Notes: generated from the letters alone by a model not told the origin. A stretch of DNA of 64,000 bases from Negativicutes bacterium (GCA_031292035.1 JARLHX010000407.1:1-64000); one strand, 5' to 3'; numbered from the stretch's first letter, positions 51,805 through 61,832 are shown. Numbers and translations: made by a program.

Positions 51805-53097
51805 ATGGAACACGCCATAGAAAAACGGGTTATGAGCAAGCTTTTCTGGCGGCTTACACCGCTGCTGATGCTAATGTATATCATCGCATACGTCGACCGG
51901 GTTAATGTTGGCTTTGCGGCATTGACGATGAACAAGGCGATCGGCCTTGATGCCTATACCTATGGTTTGGGCGCCGGCATCTTCTTTGTCGGTTACTTTA
52001 TCTTCGAGGTTCCGAGCAATCTGATCTTGGCTAAGGTCGGTGCCCGTAAATGGATTGCCCGGATTCTCCTTACCTGGGGCATGGTTGCCACCGCGATGGC
52101 CTGGGTCCAGGGACCCAATAGTTTTTTAGCGATGCGATTTTTGCTCGGCGTCGCCGAGGCAGGCTTTTTTCCGGGAGTTATTTTATATTTGACTTATTGG
52201 TTTCCTGCCCGCTACCGGGCGCGGATCATTTCCAGGTTTATGCTGGCCATTCCGCTTTCGCTGGCCGTCGGGGCGCCTATTTCGACATGGATCATGGAGC
52301 TTGACGGCGCACTCGGGTATCAGGGATGGCAATGGCTCTTTATCCTTGAGGGCGTGCCGGCGATGCTGCTGCCGTTTGCCGTATGGAAGTATATGCCGGA
52401 CGGCCCGCACGAAGCGTCCTGGCTTAACGAAGAGGAAAAGCGCTGGATAACAAAAGAACTGGCGTCTGATGGCGAAACAGTGGCAGTGAGCAAAGTCGAA
52501 TCCAGTGTCAAGGGAGTTTTCACCAATCCCATGGTCTGGGCATTCTGTTTCATTTATTTTGTCAGTACCACGACGAATTACGGTCTGTCGATGTTCATGC
52601 CGCAGATCATCAAACAACTTGGATTTTCTACCATGCAGACCGGCTTCGTCATGTTTGTCCCCTATATTATCGGTTGCGCCGGGATGTTGGTCATCGGCTA
52701 TCTCTCTGACCGCAACAAGGAACGCAAATGGCATCTGATTGCAAGTTGCCTGATGATTGCAATCGGCTTGGGAGTTGCCGGTTGGTGCGGGAACACCATC
52801 TGGGCCATCGTGGCGATGTGTTTTGCCGCTATCGGCATTATGGGCTTCAAGGGACCGTTCTGGCCGCTGCCGTCGGCTTATCTCAGTGGTGCCGGGGCTG
52901 CTGCGGGGATTGCCCTGATCAACTCAGTCGGTAATCTTGGCGGTTTTGCCGGACCGTGGGCGGTCGGCTTAGCCAAACAGATGACAGGCAGTTTTTCGAG
53001 TGGTCTTTATGCGTTGGCAGCGGTGGCCCTTGCCGGGGCGTTTCTCACATTCTTTGTCGTAAAAGTGAAGAAGCAGCAAGCAGAACCAGAAGCATAA
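51805..53097 (+). CDS. MFS transporter, ACS type
   Basis: A 430-residue carrier with the ACS hallmark YIIAYVDRVNVGFAALTM near the start, RFLLGVAEAGFFPGVILYLT and a central charged loop. ATG 51805 follows GGGAGGGG by 8 bp; the frame is open further upstream but without a site. Relatives carry tartrate, phthalate or 2-keto acids. A GntR regulator and an HpaI-type aldolase lie convergently just downstream, suggesting a small aldol-acid utilisation locus. Confidence 0.88.
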   Translation: MEHAIEKRVMSKLFWRLTPLLMLMYIIAYVDRVNVGFAALTMNKAIGLDAYTYGLGAGIFFVGYFIFEVPSNLILAKVGARKWIARILLTWGMVATAMAWVQGPNSFLAMRFLLGVAEAGFFPGVILYLTYWFPARYRARIISRFMLAIPLSLAVGAPISTWIMELDGALGYQGWQWLFILEGVPAMLLPFAVWKYMPDGPHEASWLNEEEKRWITKELASDGETVAVSKVESSVKGVFTNPMVWAFCFIYFVSTTTNYGLSMFMPQIIKQLGFSTMQTGFVMFVPYIIGCAGMLVIGYLSDRNKERKWHLIASCLMIAIGLGVAGWCGNTIWAIVAMCFAAIGIMGFKGPFWPLPSAYLSGAGAAAGIALINSVGNLGGFAGPWAVGLAKQMTGSFSSGLYALAAVALAGAFLTFFVVKVKKQQAEPEA

Positions 53098-53119
53098 GAA
53101 AGAAAATGATTTGAAAATA

Positions 53120-53153
53120 ATGAGCCTGCCGATTTTCGGCAGGCTCATTTTTA
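53120..53153 (+). terminator. Rho-independent terminator
   Basis: ATGAGCCTGCCGA (53120-53132) pairs with TCGGCAGGCTCAT (53136-53148), followed by TTTTT. Confidence 0.9.
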
Positions 53154-53223
53154 CTATGATTTATAAAGGTTGCCGCTGGAGTCAAACGCGAGGGGTATTG
53201 CAAAAGTCGGGTAGTTCTCTATT

Positions 53224-53901
53224 TTATGGTTTTGCTGCCGGAAATAGTCTCGTGCGCGCGCCAGTTAAATGATTTTGGAGGGCAGCTAGGGAGGCGGCAA
53301 CATCTCTTTTCTCTAAGGCGTGAAATACATCCCAGTGGCCACGGGTTCCTTGGCCGGCATAGACTACCCCTTTTAGGTGATAGAGCCGGGACAAGTGCAA
53401 ATGGACTCGCAGCGTCTCCCAGGCCTGCAGCAGAAAATCGTTTCCGGCAACCTCAAAAAGCAGATGATGGAGTTTATAATCAGCGTCGGTGAATGGTTTG
53501 AAATCCTCATAACTAATCCGGTTATCTACCGCGATTTCACCTTGGCGGATGATTTGCCTCATAGTATCCAGATGGCTGTCTGTAATTTTGGGAACAGCCA
53601 GTTCGGTGGCTTTGAGTTCAAGAAGCTCACGTACGATAAATAGATTGAGAAAGGAGGCTTCATTCAACAGCGGCGTGACAATATAACCGCGATAGGGGGT
53701 GAAATCAAGCAAGTTTTCGGCATGGAGCCTGGACAATGCCTCGCGAACCGGTACAATGCTGCAGTTCAGCTTTTCGGCAAGATGCCGGATATTCACCTTT
53801 TCCCCAGGAAGCAGTCGCTGATCATAGATGTCTCGTTTGAGCACCTCATAGACCTGACTCGAAAACGATTTTTTGTCAAGATAAGGCTCGATCAACTCCA
53901 T
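53224..53901 (-). CDS. GntR-family (FadR/FCD) transcriptional regulator
   Basis: A 225-residue regulator. The N-terminal winged HTH spans residues ~10-75 (LAEKLNCSIVPVREALSRL), and an all-helical FCD effector domain follows, with D, H and H residues of the metal/carboxylate site visible in DADYKLHHLLFEVAG and GHWDVFHALEKRD. FCD regulators usually sense organic acids. ATG at 53901 has GGGAGG 9 bp upstream. It sits between the MFS gene and the aldolase gene and probably controls them. Confidence 0.9.
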   Translation of the reverse strand: MELIEPYLDKKSFSSQVYEVLKRDIYDQRLLPGEKVNIRHLAEKLNCSIVPVREALSRLHAENLLDFTPYRGYIVTPLLNEASFLNLFIVRELLELKATELAVPKITDSHLDTMRQIIRQGEIAVDNRISYEDFKPFTDADYKLHHLLFEVAGNDFLLQAWETLRVHLHLSRLYHLKGVVYAGQGTRGHWDVFHALEKRDVAASLAALQNHLTGARTRLFPAAKP

Positions 53902-53978
53902 CAACGCGATCCTCCCAGCTTTGGTGATTCTATATTCATTATATCAGGCAAGAGGATAATGACAAAATGACAATAGCA

Positions 53979-54740
53979 TCAGCCTTTTTTGGCCAGGGCG
54001 AAAAATTCGGCGCTGCCGCGGGCAAGCACGGTGGTAAGGTGGGTATAGTAGTAGGTGATTCCCTGATTCAGGCGAAGGGCGGCATTTTCAAAATTTCCGG
54101 CAGTGCCGGCTGCTTTTCCAGTCTGGAGGATGGTGGTAAAGGCCTGCTGCATCGCCGCTTGCACGGCAGGATGGTGGGCAGCGCCGGGGTAACCCATCGA
54201 CTGCGACAGGTCGGAGGGGCCGAGAAATACTACGTCGATTCCGGCTACGCGGGAGATGGCGGCGACATTGTCCAAGGCTTCCTTGTCCTCGATCTGGACA
54301 CAGATCAGCGTTTCCCGGTTTGCCTCCTCGGCATATTCGCTCAGGTTCAGTTTGAAGCCGTAGCGGGCGGAACGTGTCCCGACTGCCAGGCTGCGTGTGC
54401 CAAGGGGGTGGTATTTTACGGCGGCGACGATTGCTTCTGCCTGGCTGGCGGTAGAGACATGCGGGGCCTGGATACCCATCGCACCCCGATCCAGATACTG
54501 CAGAATAATTTCAGGGTCGTTTTTCGGCGGGCGAACGATGGGGACAATGTTGCTGGCTTCGGCGGCCATGGTCATCAGTTCCACCGTCTCCAGTGAAATC
54601 GAGCCATGCTCGCAGTCAATAAGGACCCAGTCGAAGCCTAGTCTTCCCGCCATCTCGACGATCTGGGCAGAGGGAATCATTACTGATAGGCCCAAGACCG
54701 GGTTGCCCTGAATAATTTTTTCTTTCATCCGATTTTGCAC
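53979..54740 (-). CDS. HpcH/HpaI-family class II aldolase
   Basis: A 253-residue metal-dependent aldolase. It shows FDWVLIDCEHGSISLE (catalytic His), VRPPKNDPEIILQYLDRGAMGI, VQIEDKEALDNV (metal Glu) and DVVFLGPSDLSQSMG (metal Asp region). The family cleaves 4-hydroxy-2-keto acids, for example 2-keto-3-deoxy-L-rhamnonate or 2,4-dihydroxyhept-2-enedioate, to pyruvate and an aldehyde. A GTG at 54740 is taken as start, about 11 bp after AAAGGG; ATG 54728 is possible. It is upstream of the GntR gene on the same strand. Confidence 0.88.
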   Translation of the reverse strand: MQNRMKEKIIQGNPVLGLSVMIPSAQIVEMAGRLGFDWVLIDCEHGSISLETVELMTMAAEASNIVPIVRPPKNDPEIILQYLDRGAMGIQAPHVSTASQAEAIVAAVKYHPLGTRSLAVGTRSARYGFKLNLSEYAEEANRETLICVQIEDKEALDNVAAISRVAGIDVVFLGPSDLSQSMGYPGAAHHPAVQAAMQQAFTTILQTGKAAGTAGNFENAALRLNQGITYYYTHLTTVLARGSAEFFALAKKG

Positions 54741-55069
54741 TGAGGTTCAGCCCTTTCTGCCGGAGTTGTCCGGGTGTTGAGTGAGAAATCCACCGGAATG
54801 TTTTGCTGGATGGATATACATGGTTATTACTTCGTCTTTGTTGATTTTTCCTCTAGTAGTGGACCGGTCGAACCGGTAAATGTCCGGAAATCTTTTCGAC
54901 TACTGGCGGCTGCCGGTCATTTCGCTGCCAGCAAATAGAGGGAAATGGTGATTATTGTCGAAAAAATAAAAGAGCTCTCCCTTGCGACCGGATGCTGGGC
55001 GGGCGATTGGTTCGTTGTTAGGTGCCTGGAAGGAACGCAGCGGCATTTTTTTTGTGCGAAGGAAGATTG
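54741..55069. other. Intergenic gap between aldolase and HD-GYP genes
   Basis: No gene and no strong hairpin seen. It must contain divergent promoters for the two flanking genes. Confidence 0.4.
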
Positions 55070-56128
55070 ATGATGACTAGAACGGTGCAAAGATATCTGG
55101 TCTGCCACCTTCGGCCAGGGATGGTCCTTGCTGGCGCTGCTGTGGTTCCCGGAAAGAAAGCCGTTCTTCTGGCGGAGAACACCGTTTTATCGCAGAAACT
55201 GATTGATTACCTGATATCGTCAGGCTGCCAGGCGGTGGATATTGCCTTGATGGGGCAGGATGATATCGCCGATATGGAGGAACGCCAGAAGTTTCAAAAT
55301 TCCTATTCTTTGATGATGGATTCCTTGCAGAATACATTTGATACGATTCGCAGTTCCCGCGACATTCCTGTGCCGCAGATCAAAACACTGGCGAGCCAGT
55401 CTTACGAATTGCTTTGTTATCGCGATGTATTGCGGCTTTTGCAGACCTCTGCCAAGCATGACGATCTGCTGCTAAGCCACAGTCTGAATGTCGCGATTAT
55501 TGCCGGTGGCCTGGCCCAGTGGCTTGGACTGTCAAAGGAGGAGACCACCGAGGCGATCATCGCCGGCATACTGCATGATATCGGAAAAGTGATGATCCCT
55601 GACCGGATTATCAACAAGCCCGGCAAATTGATGCCTTATGAGATGAATGTCATGCGTTGCCATCCCTATTACAGCTTTCAAATGGTTGAATCATCGCCCA
55701 ATATTTCGGCGGCGATAAAGTCGGCCATCCTGCAGCATCACGAGCGCTTGGACGGCAGTGGATATCCTGACCGTTTGAGCGGCGAAGATGTTACTCCTTT
55801 GGCTCAGCTGGTTGCTGTTGCCGATATCTATGAAGCCATGACCTCTCACCTTGTTTATCGACGGGCCATGTCGCCCCTGGCGGCTATTGAAGAATTTCTG
55901 GAGGCGATGTTTGGCAAGCTGAATCCTGATGCTTGTCTGACCCTGACCAACCGGCTCAAGTCGCTCATGATCGGCAATGGGGTATTGCTGGACAATGGCC
56001 AATCGGCGAAGATTATTCATTTTGAGCAGGACTTTGGGTGTCGGCCGCTGGTCCGTCTCAACGATGGTCAGTATGTCGATCTGGGCAGAGACTATACGTT
56101 GCAGATTGTCAAAGTCGACGGCTTCTAG
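55070..56128 (+). CDS. HD-GYP domain phosphodiesterase (putative cyclic-di-nucleotide hydrolase)
   Basis: A 352-residue protein. The N-terminal ~120 residues have no recognised motif. The HD-GYP domain covers about 125-300: LSHSLNVA, GILHDIGKVMIPDRIINKPG with the HD pair, HPYYSFQMVE, then HHERLDGSGYPDRLSGEDV (the GYP motif) and AVADIYEAMTS. All metal ligands look intact, so hydrolysis of cyclic di-GMP or a related dinucleotide is likely. ATG 55070 follows GAAGGA closely. It is monocistronic, followed by a terminator shared with the convergent RpiR gene. Confidence 0.9.
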   Translation: MMTRTVQRYLVCHLRPGMVLAGAAVVPGKKAVLLAENTVLSQKLIDYLISSGCQAVDIALMGQDDIADMEERQKFQNSYSLMMDSLQNTFDTIRSSRDIPVPQIKTLASQSYELLCYRDVLRLLQTSAKHDDLLLSHSLNVAIIAGGLAQWLGLSKEETTEAIIAGILHDIGKVMIPDRIINKPGKLMPYEMNVMRCHPYYSFQMVESSPNISAAIKSAILQHHERLDGSGYPDRLSGEDVTPLAQLVAVADIYEAMTSHLVYRRAMSPLAAIEEFLEAMFGKLNPDACLTLTNRLKSLMIGNGVLLDNGQSAKIIHFEQDFGCRPLVRLNDGQYVDLGRDYTLQIVKVDGF

Positions 56129-56173
56129 CCGTTTTTCCCCAAGGCTGCCGACAGCTGAATATCGATAGAAAAG

Positions 56174-56212
56174 AGAAAAGCACCATTTGCTGTCGCAGAT
56201 GATGCTTTTTTT
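56174..56212. terminator. Bidirectional terminator between convergent genes
   Basis: AAAAGCA and inner pairs near 56176-56192 match TGCTTTTT and inner pairs near 56195-56210, with A-rich and T-rich flanks on either side. Confidence 0.65.
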
Positions 56213-56259
56213 GTCTGATATACGGTCGGGTATTTTTCGGTAAGACCGTGTAGTGAGGT

Positions 56260-57114
56260 CTAACCATCGATATGGATGTGTAAATTTTTAAATAATCCTT
56301 CGGCTGCCTCCAGCCGTTTTTTCGTCCTGGATGGTTCTCGGACGGCAATGGCGGTGATCAGAAAATCGGCTAAAAAGATCTGAGCGACAATCGAATTATG
56401 AAATGCCAGACTGTGGAAGGCGCAAGGCAGGACGAGGTCAGAAAGCGGAGCCAGAGGAGATTGGTAGCCGTCAGTGATGGCGATGACCTTGGGGCCAAAT
56501 CCCTTCATGACCGTTACAAGGTCGATCGCCTGGCGGGCATAGCGGGGAAAGGTGATGGCGATCACCAGGTCGGATTGATTAATATTGATGATGTCGTCAA
56601 TATTGTCGCCAGAGTCGGCTTTTAACAGTTTGCAGTTGCCTAAAACCTGGTTCAGGCCGTGATGCAGGTGGTAGGCCACCGCAAAACTGCTGCGCATCCC
56701 GACGATGTATACGGTCGAAGCCGCCTGGATAAGATTCAGGCAATGATCCAGGTCGTCATCAGACAAAAAGCCGACGGTTTTTTTGATATTGGCCAACTGG
56801 ACATCGACACAATCCAAAAAGAGGCTGTTGCGCCGCAAATCTTTTGTATTGATTTCCAGTCGGGTCGGAGGGGCGACCCGGTCGCGGAGCAGTTCCTGCA
56901 AATCTTTTTGGAATTCCGCGTAACCGGAAAAGCCGAGACTGACAGCGAAACGCATCACTGTGGTTGTGCTGGTTGCCGCAAGCGACGAGAGTTCATCGAG
57001 GGTGAGAAAGGAGGAGTCTACCGGATTTTTTAAAATATAGTCGGCCACCCGGCGCTGGCTGGGTGTCATTCGCGCTGTTTCCTGTTGCAGTCGCTGCAGA
57101 AGGTTTTTTTTCAT
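56260..57114 (-). CDS. RpiR/MurR-family transcriptional regulator
   Basis: A 284-residue regulator with an N-terminal RpiR HTH (residues ~1-78, with LSSLAATSTTTVMRFAVSLG) and a C-terminal SIS sugar-isomerase-like domain (about 125-260, VYIVGMRSSFAVAYHLHHGL). SIS domains of the family bind phosphosugars, though several members control amino-acid genes. It is divergent from the aminotransferase operon at 57303 across 188 bp that carries two aligned AATGTAGTAA repeats, the likely operator. Confidence 0.9.
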   Translation of the reverse strand: MKKNLLQRLQQETARMTPSQRRVADYILKNPVDSSFLTLDELSSLAATSTTTVMRFAVSLGFSGYAEFQKDLQELLRDRVAPPTRLEINTKDLRRNSLFLDCVDVQLANIKKTVGFLSDDDLDHCLNLIQAASTVYIVGMRSSFAVAYHLHHGLNQVLGNCKLLKADSGDNIDDIININQSDLVIAITFPRYARQAIDLVTVMKGFGPKVIAITDGYQSPLAPLSDLVLPCAFHSLAFHNSIVAQIFLADFLITAIAVREPSRTKKRLEAAEGLFKNLHIHIDG

Positions 57115-57218
57115 TCAATCACCTTTCGGCTGATGTATTATATTTTTCACTGTACCATAATAAAGGATTTTTTACAACAAAACGACTTTACAGCAGCCCG
57201 GCTGACAGATAAAATGGA

Positions 57219-57260
57219 AATGTAGTAAATTTTACGAAAATCAAAGGCAATGTAGTAATT
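57219..57260. promoter_or_regulatory. Tandem repeat, putative RpiR operator
   Basis: AATGTAGTAAATT (57219-57231) and AATGTAGTAATTA (57249-57261) are direct repeats 30 bp apart (about three helical turns), lying between the RpiR gene and its divergent operon. Confidence 0.55.
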
Positions 57261-57302
57261 AATTCTAAAACTACGACGTTGCCGAAAAGGAGAAGAAGAT
57301 AA

Positions 57303-58589
57303 ATGAAAGACGCGAAGCCGGAAGTATTTTCCGGAGAATTTCTTGCCAAAATACGGGAACGGTTTTGGTATGTCGATCAAGACCCGATCAACGGAAACAG
57401 GGTCTATTTTGAAAACGCCGGCGGGTCGCTTAGGCTAAAGGCTGTGACCGAGCAAGACCAACTGATTGTCTCCCTGCCTGACAGCCCGTCTCGTCCGAGC
57501 AAGGCGGCCCGATGGCTCGGCGATATGGTGGAGCAGGGAAAAGAGGATTTCCGCCTGCTGGTGGGAGCCAAGGGCGGCGATATTTTGCCGTCGATTAGCG
57601 CATCCAGAGCCATTTTTCATATTATCGGGGCCATCCTCGCTAATGTGCCAGGAACCAATGTGGTCACAACCAAGCTGGAGCATCCGGCCAGCTATGACGC
57701 GGTCCATTTTTACGCCGGGAAAACCGGGAAAGAGGTGCGTATCGCCCCGATAAACCACGCGGACGGGTCGGTCGATCCAGCCGAGATTCTCGCCCTGGTC
57801 GACCGGAATACCAGTATGCTGGCGGTGATTTACGCCTCAAACATGACCGGAGCGGTTCTTGATATTAAGCTGATTGCCGCAGAAGCGCGCAAGATCAATC
57901 CCGATATTTATATCGTTGTGGACGCAGTCCAGCATGTGCCCCACGCGGCAGTTGATGTCGCCGACCTGGGGGTTGACGGTCTGGTGGTGGCTCCTTACAA
58001 AATGTTTGGCAAACGCGGCCTGGGGCTGGGGTATATATCGGAGCGGGTCGCTGCCTTGCCGCACGACGAAGTATATGGAAAAAGCAAGGACCGGTGGTCT
58101 GTGGGCAGTGCAGACCCCTCCGGGTTTAACAGCCTGTCGCGGATTGTTGATTATATCTGCTGGATTGGCCGGGAATTCGGTGCCGGCGACGACCGGAGAG
58201 CCCAGATCCTGCAGGGGATGGCGAAGATCAATGGCCATGAACAGGCGCTGCTCCATCGCCTGCTGTACGGCGGCAATGCAGTGCCGGGACTGAAACATAT
58301 GGCGGGAGTTACTGTACACTCAGTGCCAGACGCGCCGAGCCACCGTGACCTGATTTTGGCAATCAACATCGACAAGCTGGACGCCACGGCCAGTACCAAA
58401 AAATATCAGGAAAAAGGTATCACAGTATTTGAACGTCTGGCGACAAGCGCTTTTTCGCAGCGGATTCTTCGGGATCTCGGCCTGCCGGGGATTGTCCGGG
58501 TATCGCCAATGCATTTTAATACTCCGGAGGAAGTGGATCAGTTCCTGAAAGTGACGGAAGAGATTGTGTTTGCTGCAAAAATGCTGTGA
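57303..58589 (+). CDS. Class V aminotransferase / cysteine-desulfurase-like PLP enzyme
   Basis: A 428-residue fold type I PLP enzyme. It has the opening YFENAGGSLRL, the NVVTTKLEHPAS segment, DAVQHVPHAAVDV with the PLP Asp, and VVAPYKMFGKRG with the Schiff-base Lys at 233. No cysteine-containing active loop of the IscS/SufS type stands out, so desulfuration is not certain; transamination or beta-elimination are alternatives. AAGGAGAAG precedes ATG 57303. It is the first gene of an operon with LeuC/LeuD-like proteins and a DAACS carrier, suggesting use of an unusual amino or hydroxy-amino acid. Confidence 0.85.
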   Translation: MKDAKPEVFSGEFLAKIRERFWYVDQDPINGNRVYFENAGGSLRLKAVTEQDQLIVSLPDSPSRPSKAARWLGDMVEQGKEDFRLLVGAKGGDILPSISASRAIFHIIGAILANVPGTNVVTTKLEHPASYDAVHFYAGKTGKEVRIAPINHADGSVDPAEILALVDRNTSMLAVIYASNMTGAVLDIKLIAAEARKINPDIYIVVDAVQHVPHAAVDVADLGVDGLVVAPYKMFGKRGLGLGYISERVAALPHDEVYGKSKDRWSVGSADPSGFNSLSRIVDYICWIGREFGAGDDRRAQILQGMAKINGHEQALLHRLLYGGNAVPGLKHMAGVTVHSVPDAPSHRDLILAINIDKLDATASTKKYQEKGITVFERLATSAFSQRILRDLGLPGIVRVSPMHFNTPEEVDQFLKVTEEIVFAAKML

Positions 58590-58632
58590 TAGTCACAGGA
58601 TATGAATTGCCAAGACAGGCAGGGGTGAGTCA

Positions 58633-59868
58633 ATGGCCGGACAGACAATAGCAGAAAAGATCTTTTCCCGCCATGCCGGCAAAATGGCGTTTAGTGGGGA
58701 CAGTGTGGTTGCCGCCGTTGATGTGGCTATGGCCACCGACGGATCAGGGCCGCTGGCCTTGGAATTTTTCAAAAAAATGGGCGGCAGCCGGGTGTTTGAC
58801 CCGGAAAAGGTGGTCATGGTATTTGACCATTATGTCCCCTGTCCCAACGATAAAGTGGCGGCAATGCAAGAAAATATGCGGGAGTTCTGCCGCCAGGGGC
58901 AGTGCCGGCTTCTCGATCTGGGGGAGGGTATCTGTCATCAGCTTCTCCCGGAAAAAGGGTATGTCGTTCCTGGCGCCCTGATTGTGGGCGGGGATTCTCA
59001 CTCTACGACCTATGGCGCCTTCAACGCCCTGGGCACCGGTGTCGGTTCGTCCGACCTGGCGGCGGCGATGATCTCGGGACGGCTGTGGTTTCGAGTCCCG
59101 GAGTCAGTCAAGATTACGTTGACCGGAGCCCTGCAGCCGCGCGTCACCGCCAAGGATATCGCCCTGACGATTGTCGGGCGGCTGGGGGCGGATGGAGCGA
59201 CCTACAAGGCGGTGGAGTTCGCCGGAGTCAATATGCTGACCCTTTCAGAACGGATGACAGTCTGCAATATGATGGTGGAAACAGGCGCCAAGTGCGCCAT
59301 CATGCCAGGAGACGCTATCACCCGGGCCTATTTTAAGCGAGAAGTCGAAATGGTCGAGGCTGACGGCGATGCCCGGTATGTGGAGGAAATTGAGCTCGAT
59401 CTGGCGGCCATAACGCCGGTTGTTGCCTTGCCGCACCAGGTGGATACTGTGGTGCCGGTGGGGCAGGCGCTGGGGACGCCGATTCAGATGGGTGTTCTGG
59501 GGACCTGCACCAACGGGCGGGTTGACGATTTAAAGTTGGCGCTGGATGTCATCGGACGGCAGGCCCTTTATCCCGGCTTTGAGCTTTTGGTTGTACCGGC
59601 CTCCCGTCAGGTGTATGTGGAGGCGCTGCGGCAAGGCTTGATCGAGCGCTTCGCCGAACTGGGGGCCATGATCCTGCCGCCTGGCTGTGGGCCCTGCTGT
59701 GGCAGCAGTCCCGGCATACCCGGCGCAGGTGAAAATGTACTTTCCACTGCCAATCGCAATTTCATCGGCCGGATGGGCAACATCCAGGCCAATATCTATC
59801 TCGGTTCGCCGGCCACGGTCGCGGCGGCGGCGGTGACAGGGAAAATCAGCGACCCGAGGGAGCTGTGA
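58633..59868 (+). CDS. Aconitase-family hydro-lyase, large (LeuC/HacA-like) subunit
   Basis: A 411-residue [4Fe-4S] hydro-lyase. The cluster cysteines are C292 (GTCTNGR), C352 and C355 (GCGPCC), and [19 protein letters not shown] is the substrate-site block. The length and the C-G-P-C-C signature fit the short LeuC/homoaconitase type found in anaerobes and archaea. The small subunit follows 4 bp downstream. Leucine or lysine synthesis genes are absent around it, so the isomerised substrate is probably a different hydroxy-acid of a catabolic route, controlled by the RpiR regulator. Confidence 0.9.
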   Translation: MAGQTIAEKIFSRHAGKMAFSGDSVVAAVDVAMATDGSGPLALEFFKKMGGSRVFDPEKVVMVFDHYVPCPNDKVAAMQENMREFCRQGQCRLLDLGEGICHQLLPEKGYVVPGALIVGGDSHSTTYGAFNALGTGVGSSDLAAAMISGRLWFRVPESVKITLTGALQPRVTAKDIALTIVGRLGADGATYKAVEFAGVNMLTLSERMTVCNMMVETGAKCAIMPGDAITRAYFKREVEMVEADGDARYVEEIELDLAAITPVVALPHQVDTVVPVGQALGTPIQMGVLGTCTNGRVDDLKLALDVIGRQALYPGFELLVVPASRQVYVEALRQGLIERFAELGAMILPPGCGPCCGSSPGIPGAGENVLSTANRNFIGRMGNIQANIYLGSPATVAAAAVTGKISDPREL

Positions 59869-59872
59869 AACA

Positions 59873-60376
59873 ATGCGACACATAGGCAGAGCGCGGCGGT
59901 TAGGCGACAACATCAATACCGATTACATCATCTCTTCCCGCCGTAAACGGGATACCCTGGACGAAAAGGAACTGGCCCGGTATCTGATGGAGGATATCGA
60001 TCCGGACTTTGCCGGGCGGGTTAATGTGGGCGATATCATCGTGGCAGGAAGTAATTTCGGGTGTGGATCGGCCATGGAAATCGCGGCACTGGTGGTGCGC
60101 GGCGCCGGCGTCCCGGCGGTAATCGCCAAGTCATTTTCACGGACATTCTACCGCAATGGCATCAATAATGGCATTTTGCTGGTGGTTTTCGATACAACGA
60201 ATATCCGGGAAGATGACTTGATCGCAATCGAAACCCTGCCGGACGGGATCGAGGTTTCCGTGAACGGCGTGGTCGCCGGGAAAGGGCTTCCCCTTTCTGC
60301 GACCATGATGAAAATCATCGCCTGTGGCGGGCTTGTCGAATATATCAAGCTGCATAGCGGCTTAGAGCAGGAATAG
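59873..60376 (+). CDS. Aconitase-family hydro-lyase, small (LeuD-like) subunit
   Basis: A 167-residue swivel-domain subunit. [21 protein letters not shown] carries the family's GDNI(N/D)TD motif, and [22 protein letters not shown] is the [15 protein letters not shown] loop. Here the loop reads GCGSAMEIA, where many LeuD proteins have SSRE; Ala-Met in place of Ser-Arg is a real difference at the substrate-recognition loop. It pairs with the large subunit 4 bp upstream. The altered loop argues for a substrate other than isopropylmalate. Confidence 0.88.
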   Translation: MRHIGRARRLGDNINTDYIISSRRKRDTLDEKELARYLMEDIDPDFAGRVNVGDIIVAGSNFGCGSAMEIAALVVRGAGVPAVIAKSFSRTFYRNGINNGILLVVFDTTNIREDDLIAIETLPDGIEVSVNGVVAGKGLPLSATMMKIIACGGLVEYIKLHSGLEQE

Positions 60377-60458
60377 AGCGGAGCAGGCTGCATTTTGAGG
60401 TTTTGGCCGGAACCGCAAGAGGAGCATCGGTTATTCGGGAGAGAAAGAGGAGATGTGA

Positions 60459-61739
60459 ATGTCAATGCCAGTATCACCAGACAATCTTTCGCCTGCCCCT
60501 AAGAAAAGGGTTGGTTTGGCCAAACAGATTTTTGCGGCGCTTTTCCTTGGGATCTTGTTTGGTCATTTTTACCCGGCGTACGGTGTTGCCCTGAAACCGG
60601 TGGGTGACGTATTTTTGCGGATGATCAAAATGCTGATCGTTCCTCTCATTTTTGCTACCCTGGTTACCGGTGTCGCTGGCGCCGGTGATTTCAAAAAGAT
60701 GGGACGGCTTGGCCTGAAAACCATGATCTGGTTCCAGCTGGCCACCACGGTGGCGATGATCTATGGTTTGATTGTGAGCAATCTCGTTCAGCCGGGTGCG
60801 GGTGTGGCCATCATCAATGTCGATCCCCAGGCCGCCGCCGCTGCAGCCAAAAAGTCGTTCAGCATCATTGATGTCCTGGTGAATGTTGTTCCCAACAATA
60901 TTGTCGAGGCAGCCGCCTCGGCCAATCTGCTGCAAATCGTATTTTTTTCCTGTTTCTTTGGGGTGGCGGTTGCAGCCATGAAAGAACGGGGAAAAATCAT
61001 TATCCAGGCCGCTGAGGCCCTGCAGGAAGCGATGTTTTTTGTTACCAACTATGTCATGAAATTGACACCGATCGGCGTGTTCGGCTTTGCCGCGTTTACG
61101 GTCGGCCGGTATGGACTGAAACTGGTTATTCCCCTGGCCAAGCTGATTGGTTCGCTTTATCTCGGTCTTTTTGTTTTCATCCTAACTGTCCTGGTAGTGG
61201 CCTGCCTGCTGATTAAGGTGAATTTCTTCCAGCTTCTGCGGGTCATCAAAGAACCGCTGGCTATCGCCTTTACCACCGCATCCAGCGAAGCGGCCCTGCC
61301 GCTTACCATCGAAAAACTGGAAAAGTTCGGCGTGCCCAAGCATATCATCGGGTTTGTGCTGCCGACAGGGTATGCTTTTAATCTGGATGGCTCGGTCTTG
61401 TATCACATTATGGCTGTGGTGTTTATCGCCCAGATGTACGGCGTCCCTATGGATTTATCATCCCAGCTTATGGTGATTTTGACGCTGGCAGTGGCCCAGA
61501 AAGGGACGGCGGGTGTTCCTGGGGCGGCGATGATCGTTCTGGCGGCGATTATTCCTATGTTCAATCTGCCGATCGAAGGATTATTCATGATTATTGGGGT
61601 GGATCGGATCATGGATATGGGCCGGACGGCCGTCAATCTGGCAGGCAATGTAATCGCTACATTAGTGGTGGCCAGATGGGAAAATGAGCTTCCCGATGAC
61701 CTGATTCTGGCGGCGTATACCAAAAACTACGACGAATAA
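60459..61739 (+). CDS. Dicarboxylate/amino acid:cation symporter (DAACS/GltP-DctA family)
   Basis: A full-length 426-residue carrier with the family's eight helices and re-entrant hairpins. Landmarks are ALFLGILFGHFYP, KMLIVPLIFATLVTGVAG, the serine-rich FTTASSEAALPLTIEKL and GYAFNLDGSVLYHIMAV. GAGGAG precedes ATG 60459. It is the last gene of the RpiR-linked operon and probably imports its substrate (an acidic amino acid or dicarboxylate). The truncated copy at 26032 is a different, less similar member. Confidence 0.92.
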   Translation: MSMPVSPDNLSPAPKKRVGLAKQIFAALFLGILFGHFYPAYGVALKPVGDVFLRMIKMLIVPLIFATLVTGVAGAGDFKKMGRLGLKTMIWFQLATTVAMIYGLIVSNLVQPGAGVAIINVDPQAAAAAAKKSFSIIDVLVNVVPNNIVEAAASANLLQIVFFSCFFGVAVAAMKERGKIIIQAAEALQEAMFFVTNYVMKLTPIGVFGFAAFTVGRYGLKLVIPLAKLIGSLYLGLFVFILTVLVVACLLIKVNFFQLLRVIKEPLAIAFTTASSEAALPLTIEKLEKFGVPKHIIGFVLPTGYAFNLDGSVLYHIMAVVFIAQMYGVPMDLSSQLMVILTLAVAQKGTAGVPGAAMIVLAAIIPMFNLPIEGLFMIIGVDRIMDMGRTAVNLAGNVIATLVVARWENELPDDLILAAYTKNYDE

Positions 61740-61832
61740 ACAATCCGGATTTCCCTTTCTTTATTGCGGTTATCGCCTTTTCAGCACATCGCTTGAAAGT
61801 TTGCCTGCTATAAAAAAGTTTTCTAATGGCTA

